Shown here in pieces: positions 1 through 7,555 of a stretch of 26,408 nt of DNA. The DNA is from Thermodesulfobacteriota bacterium (GTDB lineage Bacteria; Desulfobacterota; DSM-4660; Desulfatiglandales; Desulfatiglandaceae). Both the position numbers and the translations under genes were made by a program. Every line of letters begins with the position of its first letter. Position 1 is the stretch's first letter. The notes under the pieces were generated by a model. That model had not been told where the DNA came from. It saw only the letters and a program-made list of their open reading frames with translations, and made no database searches. The stretch lies in NCBI GenBank assembly GCA_028278625.1, contig JANQDY010000176.1, forward strand, positions 1 through 26,408, read 5' to 3'.

Positions 1-929
1 CCATTGGTGATATCAAGAAGAAAAGGGGGCTTTCGGTGTTTGATCCGGTTCGTGAAAAAGCGATTCTCGACGGGATCAGCGCCAAAGGCAACGGCCGGCT
101 TTCGCAAGACGCGATTCGCGACATTTTTACGCGAATTATCCTCGCGGGGCGTGCGGTTCAGGGGCCGCTCAGGATTGCCGGAACCGAGGCCACGGTTTCT
201 CATGAGGCGGCGCTTTCCATGGTCGGCAACGCGGCCCGGGGCTCTGGGATTCCAAGCTTTGGGATCTGCATCCCGCTGATGGCCCATAACACCGATGACG
301 TCCTTATGAAGATGCGGGCCGCCTCCCCGGACTGTGACCTCGTTGAGGTGCGGCTGGATGCCATGGCATCCTTTGACCTCCGGAAGATCATCTCATCGGC
401 GCAAAAGCCCTTGTTGATCACCTACCGTTCCAAAAAGGAAGGGGGAGGGGGGGATGCGCCCTATGATGTTCGCGTCGGTCATCTTCTTGAGGCGGCGAGG
501 CTGGGAGCCGATTATATAGACGTGGAATACACCCTTCCCCTGGAGCACCGTCGAAGGCTCTTTGAAGGACGGGGCCGGACCCGGATTGTGCTGTCAAAAC
601 ATTTCAGAAACGGCACCCCTTCAAAGGAAAGACTGTTCGATTTGCTTCAAAAAATGGCGGCAACAGGCGCCCATGTGGTGAAAATCGTTACGGCAGCCAC
701 CGCTGTTTCAGATAATCTGAGGGTGCTTGGTCTCATTTCTCATGCTGAAACACTGGGTGTTCGGGTGGTGGCTTTCTGTATGGGACCTCTGGGACGTATC
801 AGCCGGGTGGCCTGCCCGCTCTTGGGAGGCGCCTTTACCTTTGCCTCCCTGGGCAAGGGAGAGGAATCGGCCGCCGGGCAAATCAATGCAGGAGAGATGA
901 AAGGGATGATAGCGCTATTGGCCTCATGA
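1..929 (+). CDS. aroD: Chorismate mutase (C-terminal part) fused to type I 3-dehydroquinate dehydratase; 5' end outside window
   Basis: The frame is open from base 3, so the gene begins upstream; the GTG at 36 is probably internal. The first ~55 residues (IGDIKKKRGL..., FDPVREKAIL..., ending IILAGRAVQ) match the last two helices of an AroQ-type chorismate mutase. From about residue 73 (counted from base 36) the protein is a type I dehydroquinase, which converts 3-dehydroquinate to 3-dehydroshikimate through a Schiff base. Visible family residues are E104 and R106 in VEVRLD, H189 in LSKHF, the Schiff-base lysine K216 in VVKIVTAA, and the C-terminal SRVAC...GGAFTFASL...AAGQI block. The linker, residues 49-64, resembles the start of a prephenate dehydratase domain (see findings). 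The stop overlaps the aroE start as ATGA, so aroD-aroE-aroA is a coupled operon. The dehydroquinase call is firm; activity of the mutase cannot be judged because its catalytic N-terminal helix is not in the window. Confidence 0.92.
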   Translation, partial: IGDIKKKRGLSVFDPVREKAILDGISAKGNGRLSQDAIRDIFTRIILAGRAVQGPLRIAGTEATVSHEAALSMVGNAARGSGIPSFGICIPLMAHNTDDVLMKMRAASPDCDLVEVRLDAMASFDLRKIISSAQKPLLITYRSKKEGGGGDAPYDVRVGHLLEAARLGADYIDVEYTLPLEHRRRLFEGRGRTRIVLSKHFRNGTPSKERLFDLLQKMAATGAHVVKIVTAATAVSDNLRVLGLISHAETLGVRVVAFCMGPLGRISRVACPLLGGAFTFASLGKGEESAAGQINAGEMKGMIALLAS

Positions 930-1768
930 AAAGCGGACACAAAAAGATCTACGGCGTATTGGGAAACCCCATCGGCCATTCTCTCAGCCCGGCCATGCAC
1001 AATGCCGCCTTTGAAGCGGAGGGCATCAACGCTTTCTACGGCGCTTTTGAGACCAGGGATCTCAAAGGGAGTATTTTAGGGATGCGGGCATTGGGTATTT
1101 GCGGCATGAGTGTGACCATTCCGTTCAAAACAGGGGTGATGGCGTATCTGGATGCAATCGATCCCCTCGGGGAAGAGATCGGTGCCATAAATACCATTGT
1201 GAATGACGGCGGCGTCCTAAAGGGATACAACACCGATGGCCTGGGGGCCATGAGGGCGCTTCGTTCAGTCATTGACCCTTTTGGCAAACGGTGCGTGCTG
1301 GTGGGCGCCGGCGGTGCGGCCCGGGGCATCGGCTTTTTTGCCAAAAAGTACGGGATGACCCTGATGGTGGCCAATCGGTCGGAAAACCGGGGCCGCTACC
1401 TGGCAGACCTTTTGAAATGCCCGTTTGTTCCCCTTGGGGAAATCGGGGAAACGGATGCCGATGTGTTGATCCAGACAACGCCTGTGGGGATGTTTCCGGA
1501 AGAAGATGCCTCACCGGTTTCAAAGGACGTGTTTCACAAGGAAATGGTGGTGATGGATGCCATCTACAATCCCCTTGAGACGAAACTGCTCAAAGACGCG
1601 CGCGCCATGGATTGCGCCACCATCGGCGGTCTCGAGATGTTTATCCAACAGGGGGCCGAACAGTTCCGGTTGTGGACCGGATTGGCGCCGCCCCTGGGCA
1701 TCATGCGGGACGTGGTGACCCGTGCACTTTCACAGAATATTAGGGCGGAATCGTCGGGACGGAGATGA
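926..1768 (+). CDS. aroE: Shikimate dehydrogenase (NADP+)
   Basis: AroE reduces 3-dehydroshikimate to shikimate in the cytoplasm, the step after the dehydroquinase encoded upstream. The 280-residue length is usual. The substrate-binding motif NPIGHSLSP is at residues 14-22, the catalytic lysine is K68 in SVTIPFK, and the paired aspartate is D104 in YNTDG. The dinucleotide-binding loop GAGGAA (127-132) and an ANRS motif typical of NADP recognition follow, and the C-terminal GGLEMFIQQGAEQF helix is the family's closing signature. The ATG at 926 overlaps the previous stop, and the TGA overlaps the aroA ATG at 1765, which indicates translational coupling in the order of the pathway. Nothing is missing or unusual. 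Confidence 0.97.
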   Translation: MKSGHKKIYGVLGNPIGHSLSPAMHNAAFEAEGINAFYGAFETRDLKGSILGMRALGICGMSVTIPFKTGVMAYLDAIDPLGEEIGAINTIVNDGGVLKGYNTDGLGAMRALRSVIDPFGKRCVLVGAGGAARGIGFFAKKYGMTLMVANRSENRGRYLADLLKCPFVPLGEIGETDADVLIQTTPVGMFPEEDASPVSKDVFHKEMVVMDAIYNPLETKLLKDARAMDCATIGGLEMFIQQGAEQFRLWTGLAPPLGIMRDVVTRALSQNIRAESSGRR

Positions 1769-3027
1769 CAAATAAGGTTCAAAAGGACGCAACGGTAACC
1801 ATTCCGGGTTCAAAGAGCATCACCCATCGGGCCCTCATTGCCGGAGGATTGGCCCCGGGGACGACGGTCTTAAGAAATGATCTCATATGTGATGATACCC
1901 TTCATACGGCCCGTGCCCTTAAAGCCATCGGCGTTGGGATGAAGCGCTATGAGGATCACCTGGTTTTGTCAGGGATCGGTCAAAGGGCATGTGATCAGCC
2001 GGGAGAAAACGCGATCTATTTGGGGAATTCGGGGACCTCCTTCAGGCTGCTTTTGCCGGTGCTGGCCCTGGCACCGGGCCGTTTTGTGGTAGACGGTACG
2101 CCCCGCATGCGGGAGCGGCCCCTGGGACCTCTGGTGGCGGCGCTCAGGCAAATGGGCGTTGCCATTGCCTGCCCCGGGCGTGACGGATTTCCCCCCGTTA
2201 AGATTGCATCGGACGGGATAAGAGGCGGCGCCGTGGACCTCCCCGGTGATGCCAGCAGCCAGTTCCTATCGGCCCTCCTTCTTTCAGGCCCTTATGCCCA
2301 AAAAGGTGTTGAGGTGACCGTAAAGGGAGATCTGGTATCGAAACCGTATGTGGACGTAACCATTGACGTCATGAAATCCTTTGGTGTTTCCGTTTTTAGG
2401 GACGGATACAACCGATTCAGGATTTCCCCGGGAGAGACCTACCGCCCCATGGACTACACGGTCCAGGGGGATGCGTCGTCGGCCTCGTACTTTTGGGCCG
2501 CCGCGGCCATTACCGGAGGGACGGTCACCACCCAAAAAATCCAACCCCAAGGGAGGCAGGGGGATATCCGGTTACTGGAAGTGCTGGAATCCATGGGGTG
2601 CGCCGTGAGAAGGGGCTTACGGGAGGTAACCGTTTCCGGGAATCCCCTAAAAGGACTTGAGGTGGACATGGGGGCCATGCCCGATATGGTACCAACCCTG
2701 GCCGCAGTGGCCCTCTTTGCCCGCGGAAAGACCACCATTTATAATGTGGCGCATCTCAGACTGAAGGAAAGCGACCGGTTGAGCGCCGTTACAAAGGAAT
2801 GGCGCAAACTGGGGGGACGGGTGGAAGAGTTGGAAGACGCCCTGGTGATCCATGGGGGTGAGCCGCTTCATGGAACCGAGGTTGAGACCTATGAAGATCA
2901 CCGGATCGCCATGAGCCTTGCGGTTGTGGGTCTCCGGGTTCCGGACATCCGCATTCAGAATCCGGGCTGCGTCAACAAGTCCTTTCCCCGGTTTTGGGAT
3001 TTGTGGGAAGATTTGTTCGGGAAATGA
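1765..3027 (+). CDS. aroA: 3-phosphoshikimate 1-carboxyvinyltransferase (EPSP synthase)
   Basis: EPSP synthase joins phosphoenolpyruvate to shikimate 3-phosphate. The N-terminus is short but carries the substrate-binding PGSKSITHRAL block (K17, S18, R22). The LGNSGTSFRLL signature, the DGTPRMRERPLGPL block, the GAMPDMVPTLA segment with its catalytic aspartate and the RLKESDRLSA signature with its glutamate are all present in family order. The length of 420 residues is normal. The start ATG overlaps the aroE stop (ATGA). Shikimate kinase is absent between aroE and aroA, so it must lie elsewhere. An inverted repeat begins within the stop codon, and the next gene is on the other strand, so this is the operon's 3' end. 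Confidence 0.97.
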   Translation: MTNKVQKDATVTIPGSKSITHRALIAGGLAPGTTVLRNDLICDDTLHTARALKAIGVGMKRYEDHLVLSGIGQRACDQPGENAIYLGNSGTSFRLLLPVLALAPGRFVVDGTPRMRERPLGPLVAALRQMGVAIACPGRDGFPPVKIASDGIRGGAVDLPGDASSQFLSALLLSGPYAQKGVEVTVKGDLVSKPYVDVTIDVMKSFGVSVFRDGYNRFRISPGETYRPMDYTVQGDASSASYFWAAAAITGGTVTTQKIQPQGRQGDIRLLEVLESMGCAVRRGLREVTVSGNPLKGLEVDMGAMPDMVPTLAAVALFARGKTTIYNVAHLRLKESDRLSAVTKEWRKLGGRVEELEDALVIHGGEPLHGTEVETYEDHRIAMSLAVVGLRVPDIRIQNPGCVNKSFPRFWDLWEDLFGK

Positions 3028-3052
3028 CCATCCCCTTTCGCTTGGGATGGTC
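3026..3052. terminator. Inverted repeat at the convergent ends of aroA and the MetE-like gene
   Basis: GACCATCCC (3026-3034) pairs perfectly with GGGATGGTC (3044-3052) across a 9-base loop. It lies between two convergent genes and starts inside the aroA stop codon. There is no T tract on either side, so it may act as a bidirectional or processing stem rather than a classic intrinsic terminator. Confidence 0.5.
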
Positions 3053-3078
3053 CAACGTCTCCCGGGGCAGTGGACCGG

Positions 3079-4188
3079 CTAATCAAAACCGTATCGTTGG
3101 CGAAGGGCAGCGGACAGCTCGCGCAACAATCCCAGCACCCGCTCAGCCAGCGGTTCCGTTAGGACACCCCCTGCGCCGCAACTGGGAGTGATGAGTGCTT
3201 GCCTAAGCAGCAGGTCCCGTTGGAATCCCTTACTTTCCAATTGCTGAACCCCTTCCTCGAAACGATCAATCAGTGAGGAAATCGTCTCATTTGCCGCGGC
3301 TTCCCTGTCAAGGGTTGGAACCACACCCCAGCCCAATGAACCGCCCCGATCAAAAAATGCTTTTAGTTCATCAGGATAGAGGGTGATGCCCTGCATGTGG
3401 TCGTAGGCGTCGAAGTCGAGAATGTCCAGGTCGGTCTCCATCAGCAGGGACCAGTCCGTATTCTCCTCACAATGAACACCGGCTAAGCCGCCTTGATGAT
3501 GGATAGAGGCTACCACCTCGTTGATGTCTTTGATGACGTCTTCCCGGCTTATGGTGAGAAAGGTCTGTTTCCCGAATCCGAGCAGGGACGGTTCATCGAG
3601 GAAGATCATGACCGGAAGACCGAATTCGCTCAAACGGCCAACCTGCCAAAGGGCTTTTAAGACGATGGTCTTGACGATGACATCACGGAGTTGATCATCA
3701 TAGTAGGCGCAACGGCCATTCTGATCAAAAAGGTTGGTTCCCAGGGTAAACGGTCCCGTCACCTGCCCTTTGAGCATCAGCATTTTGCCCGATGATATTT
3801 GTTCAGGCAAATGGGCCATGAATTCCGAAAAACCACCGGCGTATTGCGGTGAGAGGTGAAAAACATCAAGTGCATCGGAATTTCCATTCTCGACGACCGC
3901 CAAATAACGCTCATAGAAAGACGTCAATTGCTCAGGGAAGTCATTGATGGATGTGGAAAAGTAAGTGCGTTCCTCATCTTGAACCAGCGCCGGCATCCCT
4001 TGGGTAAACTGAATCATCATGTTTTCAAACCGATTCCGTCTGGGAAACTGCACCCAGGATGGGATTTCGGGAGTGTTTTCGAACATCAGAGCAGTGCCGC
4101 GCACAATATCCGTGTGCGGTAAGCTGCCAATGGTGGTAGCAAGGCAACAGGGCTCGAAAACCGATGGTGATGTTTTTGTGTTTTTCAT
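3079..4188 (-). CDS. MetE C-terminal/UroD-like superfamily protein (core MetE-like methyltransferase, substrate unknown)
   Basis: A protein of about 369 residues that looks like the single catalytic barrel of cobalamin-independent methionine synthase or a uroporphyrinogen-decarboxylase-like methyltransferase. Visible features, numbered from the longer GTG start, are the N-terminal ATTIGSLPHTD block (a MetE-style TxxGS motif), LKGQVTGPFTLG, FLDEPSL (D200-E201), the likely zinc ligands H241-C242-E243 in GVHCEENTDW, and a late cysteine C339 in ITPSCGAGG. It lacks the N-terminal half of full MetE. I place the start at the ATG at 4188 because AGGTG lies 5-7 bases upstream; the GTG at 4194 has no ribosome site. 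It follows the aminotransferase gene by about 20 bases and is probably co-transcribed with it. The methyl donor and acceptor cannot be told from sequence. Confidence 0.75.
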   Translation of the reverse strand: MKNTKTSPSVFEPCCLATTIGSLPHTDIVRGTALMFENTPEIPSWVQFPRRNRFENMMIQFTQGMPALVQDEERTYFSTSINDFPEQLTSFYERYLAVVENGNSDALDVFHLSPQYAGGFSEFMAHLPEQISSGKMLMLKGQVTGPFTLGTNLFDQNGRCAYYDDQLRDVIVKTIVLKALWQVGRLSEFGLPVMIFLDEPSLLGFGKQTFLTISREDVIKDINEVVASIHHQGGLAGVHCEENTDWSLLMETDLDILDFDAYDHMQGITLYPDELKAFFDRGGSLGWGVVPTLDREAAANETISSLIDRFEEGVQQLESKGFQRDLLLRQALITPSCGAGGVLTEPLAERVLGLLRELSAALRQRYGFD

Positions 4189-4215
4189 TTCCACACCTGT
4201 TTCATAAAACCGTAT

Positions 4216-5424
4216 TCATTGTTTCTTATTGGCCACTGTTTCAATGGCCAGCCGAAGGATCTCAAGACCATCCATCAGCTGTTTACGTTCAATGGTCAAT
4301 GCGGGAAACACCCGAATGCCGTTTCCTTGGGTCTGGCGAACGAAAACCCTTCGGGCCAGGCATTCATCCGAGACCTTGGCGGCGGTTGCGTCATCCCCAA
4401 ACTCCAAAAAGAGGAGGAGCCCGCTGCCCCGGGCTCCCGTTACAACGCCGGGATAGGCATTTTTCCATTGGGTCATCAGAGCGAGGGCTGCTTCTCCCAG
4501 TTCCGTGACATGGGCACTGATATTGTTGTCCATCAGATACCGGATGACGGCGTGGGCAACGGCACAGGCAAGAGGATTGCCGCAGTAGGTGCCGCCGTGA
4601 TCCCCAACCTCCAAGCGGTCGGATACAGACTCGGATATGGCAAAGGCCCCAAGGGGAAAGCCGCCCGCGATTCCTTTTGCCATCGTCAGGAAGTCAACCC
4701 GTGCCTTTGTGGCACTAATGGCGAACATGGGGCCTGTGCGGCAGAAACCGGTCTGGATCTCATCGATGATCAAGAGAGAGCCATTGGCCGTGCAAAGCCG
4801 GGAAACATCCTCCAGGTATCCGGCGGATGGAATCTGAACGCCGCCTTCCCCTTGAACCGGTTCCATGATGACGGCGGCAACGTCATGGCCCAGGGACCGT
4901 TTTAAGGCATCCGGGTCGTCAAAGGGGACAAACAGGTAGCCGGGCATCAGAGGGTTATATTTTTCCCGATGTTCTGCCTGGCCGGTGGCCGAGGCCGTGC
5001 TGATGGTGCGGCCGTGAAACCCCCCTTTCATGGCCACCACATTCTTCCTCCCGGTCACTTTTCGGGCAAGCTTGATGGCGGCATCATTGGCCTCCGCTCC
5101 GCTGTTTGCGAAGAACACCCTTGTAAGATTCGCGGGGAGGATGTCCGAAAGAAGGGACAATAGACGCGCGCGGACCGGCGAATAAGTCAACCCCGAATTC
5201 GGGTTCTGCAAAATACGTGAAGCTTGCTTGCTAAGAGCGGTTTGGATAGCAGGATGCGCATGCCCGATGGAAGTGACACCCCAACCGGCGGTGAGGTCAA
5301 GATACCTGTTTCCCTCCTCGTCCCAAACATAGACACCCTCGCCCCTTTCAATTGAGACAGGGATCTTCTTGAAGAAGGGCGGCATGTGAGCATTCTCTGT
5401 TGTGATTGTTTCAGTCGTTCCCAT
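4216..5424 (-). CDS. argD: Class III PLP aminotransferase, acetylornithine aminotransferase-like
   Basis: A 402-residue fold-type I aminotransferase of the ArgD/GabT group. Cofactor features are the FANSGAEANDAAIKLAR block (~105-121), GGFHGRT, the aspartate D221 in IIDEIQTGFCRTG, and the PLP lysine K250 in TMAKGIAGGFPLGA. GGTYCGNPLA and a C-terminal VRQTQGNGIRVFP block complete the family pattern. Length and motif spacing fit acetylornithine/succinylornithine transaminases of arginine biosynthesis, but other omega-amino acid substrates cannot be excluded because no arginine genes are nearby. The start follows GAGGAAAAC, 8 bases after the stop of the deaminase gene, so the two are translated from one message. 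Confidence 0.85.
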   Translation of the reverse strand: MGTTETITTENAHMPPFFKKIPVSIERGEGVYVWDEEGNRYLDLTAGWGVTSIGHAHPAIQTALSKQASRILQNPNSGLTYSPVRARLLSLLSDILPANLTRVFFANSGAEANDAAIKLARKVTGRKNVVAMKGGFHGRTISTASATGQAEHREKYNPLMPGYLFVPFDDPDALKRSLGHDVAAVIMEPVQGEGGVQIPSAGYLEDVSRLCTANGSLLIIDEIQTGFCRTGPMFAISATKARVDFLTMAKGIAGGFPLGAFAISESVSDRLEVGDHGGTYCGNPLACAVAHAVIRYLMDNNISAHVTELGEAALALMTQWKNAYPGVVTGARGSGLLLFLEFGDDATAAKVSDECLARRVFVRQTQGNGIRVFPALTIERKQLMDGLEILRLAIETVANKKQ

Positions 5425-5432
5425 GTTTTCCT

Positions 5433-5927
5433 CTAATATTCCTGATAACCATCATATCGATATTCCAGCTTTATGCCGGCATCATTGAACATGTTTTCCG
5501 ATTCCTCTCCCGCATGGTATTTCCTCTCACAGACAACTCTTTCGATCCCGCAGTTGATGATCAGCATTGCACAGGTTCTGCATGGTGTCATTCTGGTATA
5601 AATTGTGGCATTCTCAATGGAAATACCAAGCCTGGCCGCTTGACAGATAGCGTTCTGTTCGGCGTGAATCGTGCGCATGCAATGTTCCGTGACTTCACCA
5701 TCTTCATGGGTAATCCGTTTTATTCTGTGCCCCACATCGTCACAGTGTGCAAAGCCGACAGGGGAACCGACAAAGCCTGTGGCAAGGATTTGCCTGTCTT
5801 TTACAATTACGCAGCCGCTTTTACCGCGATTACATGTGGCTCTTTTTGAAACGGAATCGGCGATTTTTAGAAAATAATCATCCCATGAGATTCTCTCGGT
5901 TTTGTTGGCGTTCTTCTCTGGCAGCAT
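5433..5927 (-). CDS. Deoxycytidylate deaminase family protein (dCMP deaminase/ComEB-like)
   Basis: A zinc-dependent cytidine deaminase-fold protein. Numbered from an alternative ATG at 5969, the catalytic zinc signature is H102-A-E104 followed by T-P-C130-R-T-C133. The SWDDYFLKIA opening, the KRATCNRGKSGCVIV strand and GFVGSP...HCDD.GH with extra Cys/His residues are typical of dCMP deaminases, which make dUMP for thymidylate synthesis. I prefer the ATG at 5927 (164 residues) because GGTGA lies 8 bases upstream; the ATG at 5969 would add 14 residues but its nearest purine-rich stretch is about 17 bases away. First gene of the deaminase-aminotransferase-MetE-like cluster. Confidence 0.85.
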   Translation of the reverse strand: MLPEKNANKTERISWDDYFLKIADSVSKRATCNRGKSGCVIVKDRQILATGFVGSPVGFAHCDDVGHRIKRITHEDGEVTEHCMRTIHAEQNAICQAARLGISIENATIYTRMTPCRTCAMLIINCGIERVVCERKYHAGEESENMFNDAGIKLEYRYDGYQEY

Positions 5928-6006
5928 TTCAGTCTTCACCGATTCCTTTCTCAACGCAGACAATGGCATAACGGGACGTCATGATTTCCTTAAAGAGACC
6001 TTTTCT

Positions 6007-6038
6007 TCCGGCAATTTGTCAACAAGGAAACAACGCCA
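6007..6038 (-). repeat. 32-base repeat, copy A, upstream of the dCMP deaminase gene
   Basis: Matches copy B (7286-7317) at 28 of 32 positions by eye, in the same orientation. The core on the plus strand is TTGTCAACAAGGAAACA; read on the coding (minus) strand it holds TTGACA, a perfect -35-like hexamer, and a TTGT/ACAA dyad. It lies 38 bases upstream of the ATG at 5969 (80 from 5927). A shared promoter or operator is the simplest reading. Confidence 0.6.
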
Positions 6039-6083
6039 CCAATCCCCTATGCGTATTTCGTTCACACGATTGTGGCAGACCAA

Positions 6084-7247
6084 CTACCAGCGGATGTCAA
6101 ACCGGCAGTTCTTTCCCAAGATGGTTCCAACGCCGCGATCTTTGAAATACTCCTTGCGGGGATCTATTTTCCCATCTCCGTCCAAGTCCACAAATATGCC
6201 GTCGTTTGTAAAATCCGCGTCATTGTTCCCTCGTTCGGCAATATAGGCGTCATAGTCCTTCCCTTCCACGGTCACCCGCCCTTTCATCTGGGTGATGCTG
6301 TAATGGGCGGTATTCCCTCTTTTATGGAGGCTTCTGTTGGTGAAGAACCAGATCTTGAAATCTCCTTCCCGCGCCATTTCCTTTATCAGCTGTTGGATGG
6401 GAATCTGAACCACGGTTGCAAAGATGCCGCTCCCCCTGTTTTCAAGGGGTGTATCATCGGTAAGGTCTTTGTTTTGATTCAAATCGAAATAGAGAACCGA
6501 ACGCCCGTCTTGAACAATGTCCAGCATGAAATCGTAAATCCGATTGTTCCCGGTCCCCAACAGAAGCCGTCCGAATTTCCGCTGGCCCCCCGCGGATTCG
6601 GGCACCTTGATAAGATAACCCGGAGGTGAATCCCCAAGCGTTGGGTGAACGCTGCTCCTTGATGAGATTTTCATGCTGACCGGCAAAAATGCGCCGGAGA
6701 CGGAAACCGGTATTTCCACAATATCCTTCGGGGCCGCGGAATCTGTAACGCTGGATTCCCCTGTCATGCCCTTCAAAACCGGTACCGCCTCGGTCACGGT
6801 CTCTGTAACCGTCTCTGTCACCTGTTTTGCGATATCTTCCGTTTTCAGGACTTTCCACACCAGATACCCGCACAGGCCGACGAAAATGAAGCAGGCCATG
6901 ATGAAAACCGCAAGGGCGGGAACATCCCGGGACCTTTCACTCTCAGATACCGTGATGGGGGGTGGTTTGTCCGATGTTTCGGTGGGCTCTGACGGGGCTT
7001 CCTGCTTTTTGACATGGAACCGTTCCAACCGCAAAATAGCGCCGGCCCCGTAGAAAGCCGCCTTTGCCTTATCAGCGGTTACGCAATCGGCCTTTTTTTT
7101 CACAACGAACCGCTTTCCGGACAACAGCTTTTCCGCCTGCCTCTCATTTATTTTGAGAAGAGGGCGAAGATTTGCCTTAACCGTCTCTTTGTCCTGTCCG
7201 GGTCGGAGCTCCCCCTGAAAAACCAATCTATAAAGCGGTTCAGACAT
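6084..7247 (-). CDS. Membrane-anchored protein of unknown function with calcium-loop-like motifs
   Basis: A 387-residue protein. Residues 1-80 (LYRLVFQGELRPGQD..., VKANLRPLLKINERQAEKLLSG...) match a small cytoplasmic domain often found at the N-terminus of otherwise unrelated bacterial membrane proteins, including some DUF805 proteins. A Ser/Pro-rich linker and one hydrophobic helix (about 110-135) follow. After a TETVTETVTEAV repeat, the rest should lie outside the cytoplasmic membrane. Two acidic loops, FDLNQNKDLTDD and VDLDGDGKIDPRKEYF, resemble EF-hand or dockerin calcium loops (DxDxDG). I know of no enzyme activity. It stands alone, divergent from the cotransporter gene, with repeat copy B 39 bases upstream. 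The ribosome site before the ATG is weak (AAGAGA). Confidence 0.8.
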   Translation of the reverse strand: MSEPLYRLVFQGELRPGQDKETVKANLRPLLKINERQAEKLLSGKRFVVKKKADCVTADKAKAAFYGAGAILRLERFHVKKQEAPSEPTETSDKPPPITVSESERSRDVPALAVFIMACFIFVGLCGYLVWKVLKTEDIAKQVTETVTETVTEAVPVLKGMTGESSVTDSAAPKDIVEIPVSVSGAFLPVSMKISSRSSVHPTLGDSPPGYLIKVPESAGGQRKFGRLLLGTGNNRIYDFMLDIVQDGRSVLYFDLNQNKDLTDDTPLENRGSGIFATVVQIPIQQLIKEMAREGDFKIWFFTNRSLHKRGNTAHYSITQMKGRVTVEGKDYDAYIAERGNNDADFTNDGIFVDLDGDGKIDPRKEYFKDRGVGTILGKNCRFDIRW

Positions 7248-7555
7248 GGGCGAATCTCTTTTCTAAGGATCTGAGATGCCTCTTTTTCGGCAACTTGTCA
7301 ACAAGGAAACAGCGTCCCCATCTCCACACATGAAAGAATCATATTAATGATGGTATTGGATGCAACGACAAAGTCAAGAAAATAACTTCCTGGAAGTGGC
7401 ATCAGAACAGGCCAGGGTGATGGCATTGGAAGCGGGTGGTGAATAACCATGAAAAAACAAAGGGCTTGCAAGGTGGTTGGCGGGTTGTTACCATTCGCGT
7501 GCTCTAGACGTTTAAGGCTTTTCAGCAGAAGAGACGAAAGGTAAGAGGTTTAAAG
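7248..7555. other. Intergenic region between divergent genes, with repeat copy B
   Basis: This stretch separates the minus-strand membrane protein from the plus-strand cotransporter and must hold both promoters. Repeat copy B lies at 7286-7317. An AAGAGGT ribosome site precedes the cotransporter ATG. Two very short open frames (starting near 7351 and 7450) have no convincing ribosome sites. Confidence 0.6.
7286..7317 (-). repeat. 32-base repeat, copy B, upstream of the membrane-anchored protein gene
   Basis: Same orientation as copy A (6007-6038), with four mismatches by eye. It sits 39 bases before the start at 7247, almost the same spacing as copy A has from the ATG at 5969. Read on the coding strand it contains TTGACA. 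This points to a duplicated promoter or operator, or to a small dispersed repeat. Confidence 0.6.

Noticed and set aside
7351..7545. Two short plus-strand frames (28 and 31 codons) before the cotransporter gene
   Set aside because: No ribosome sites at proper spacing and no similarity to known peptides; kept only as a remark in the intergenic entry.
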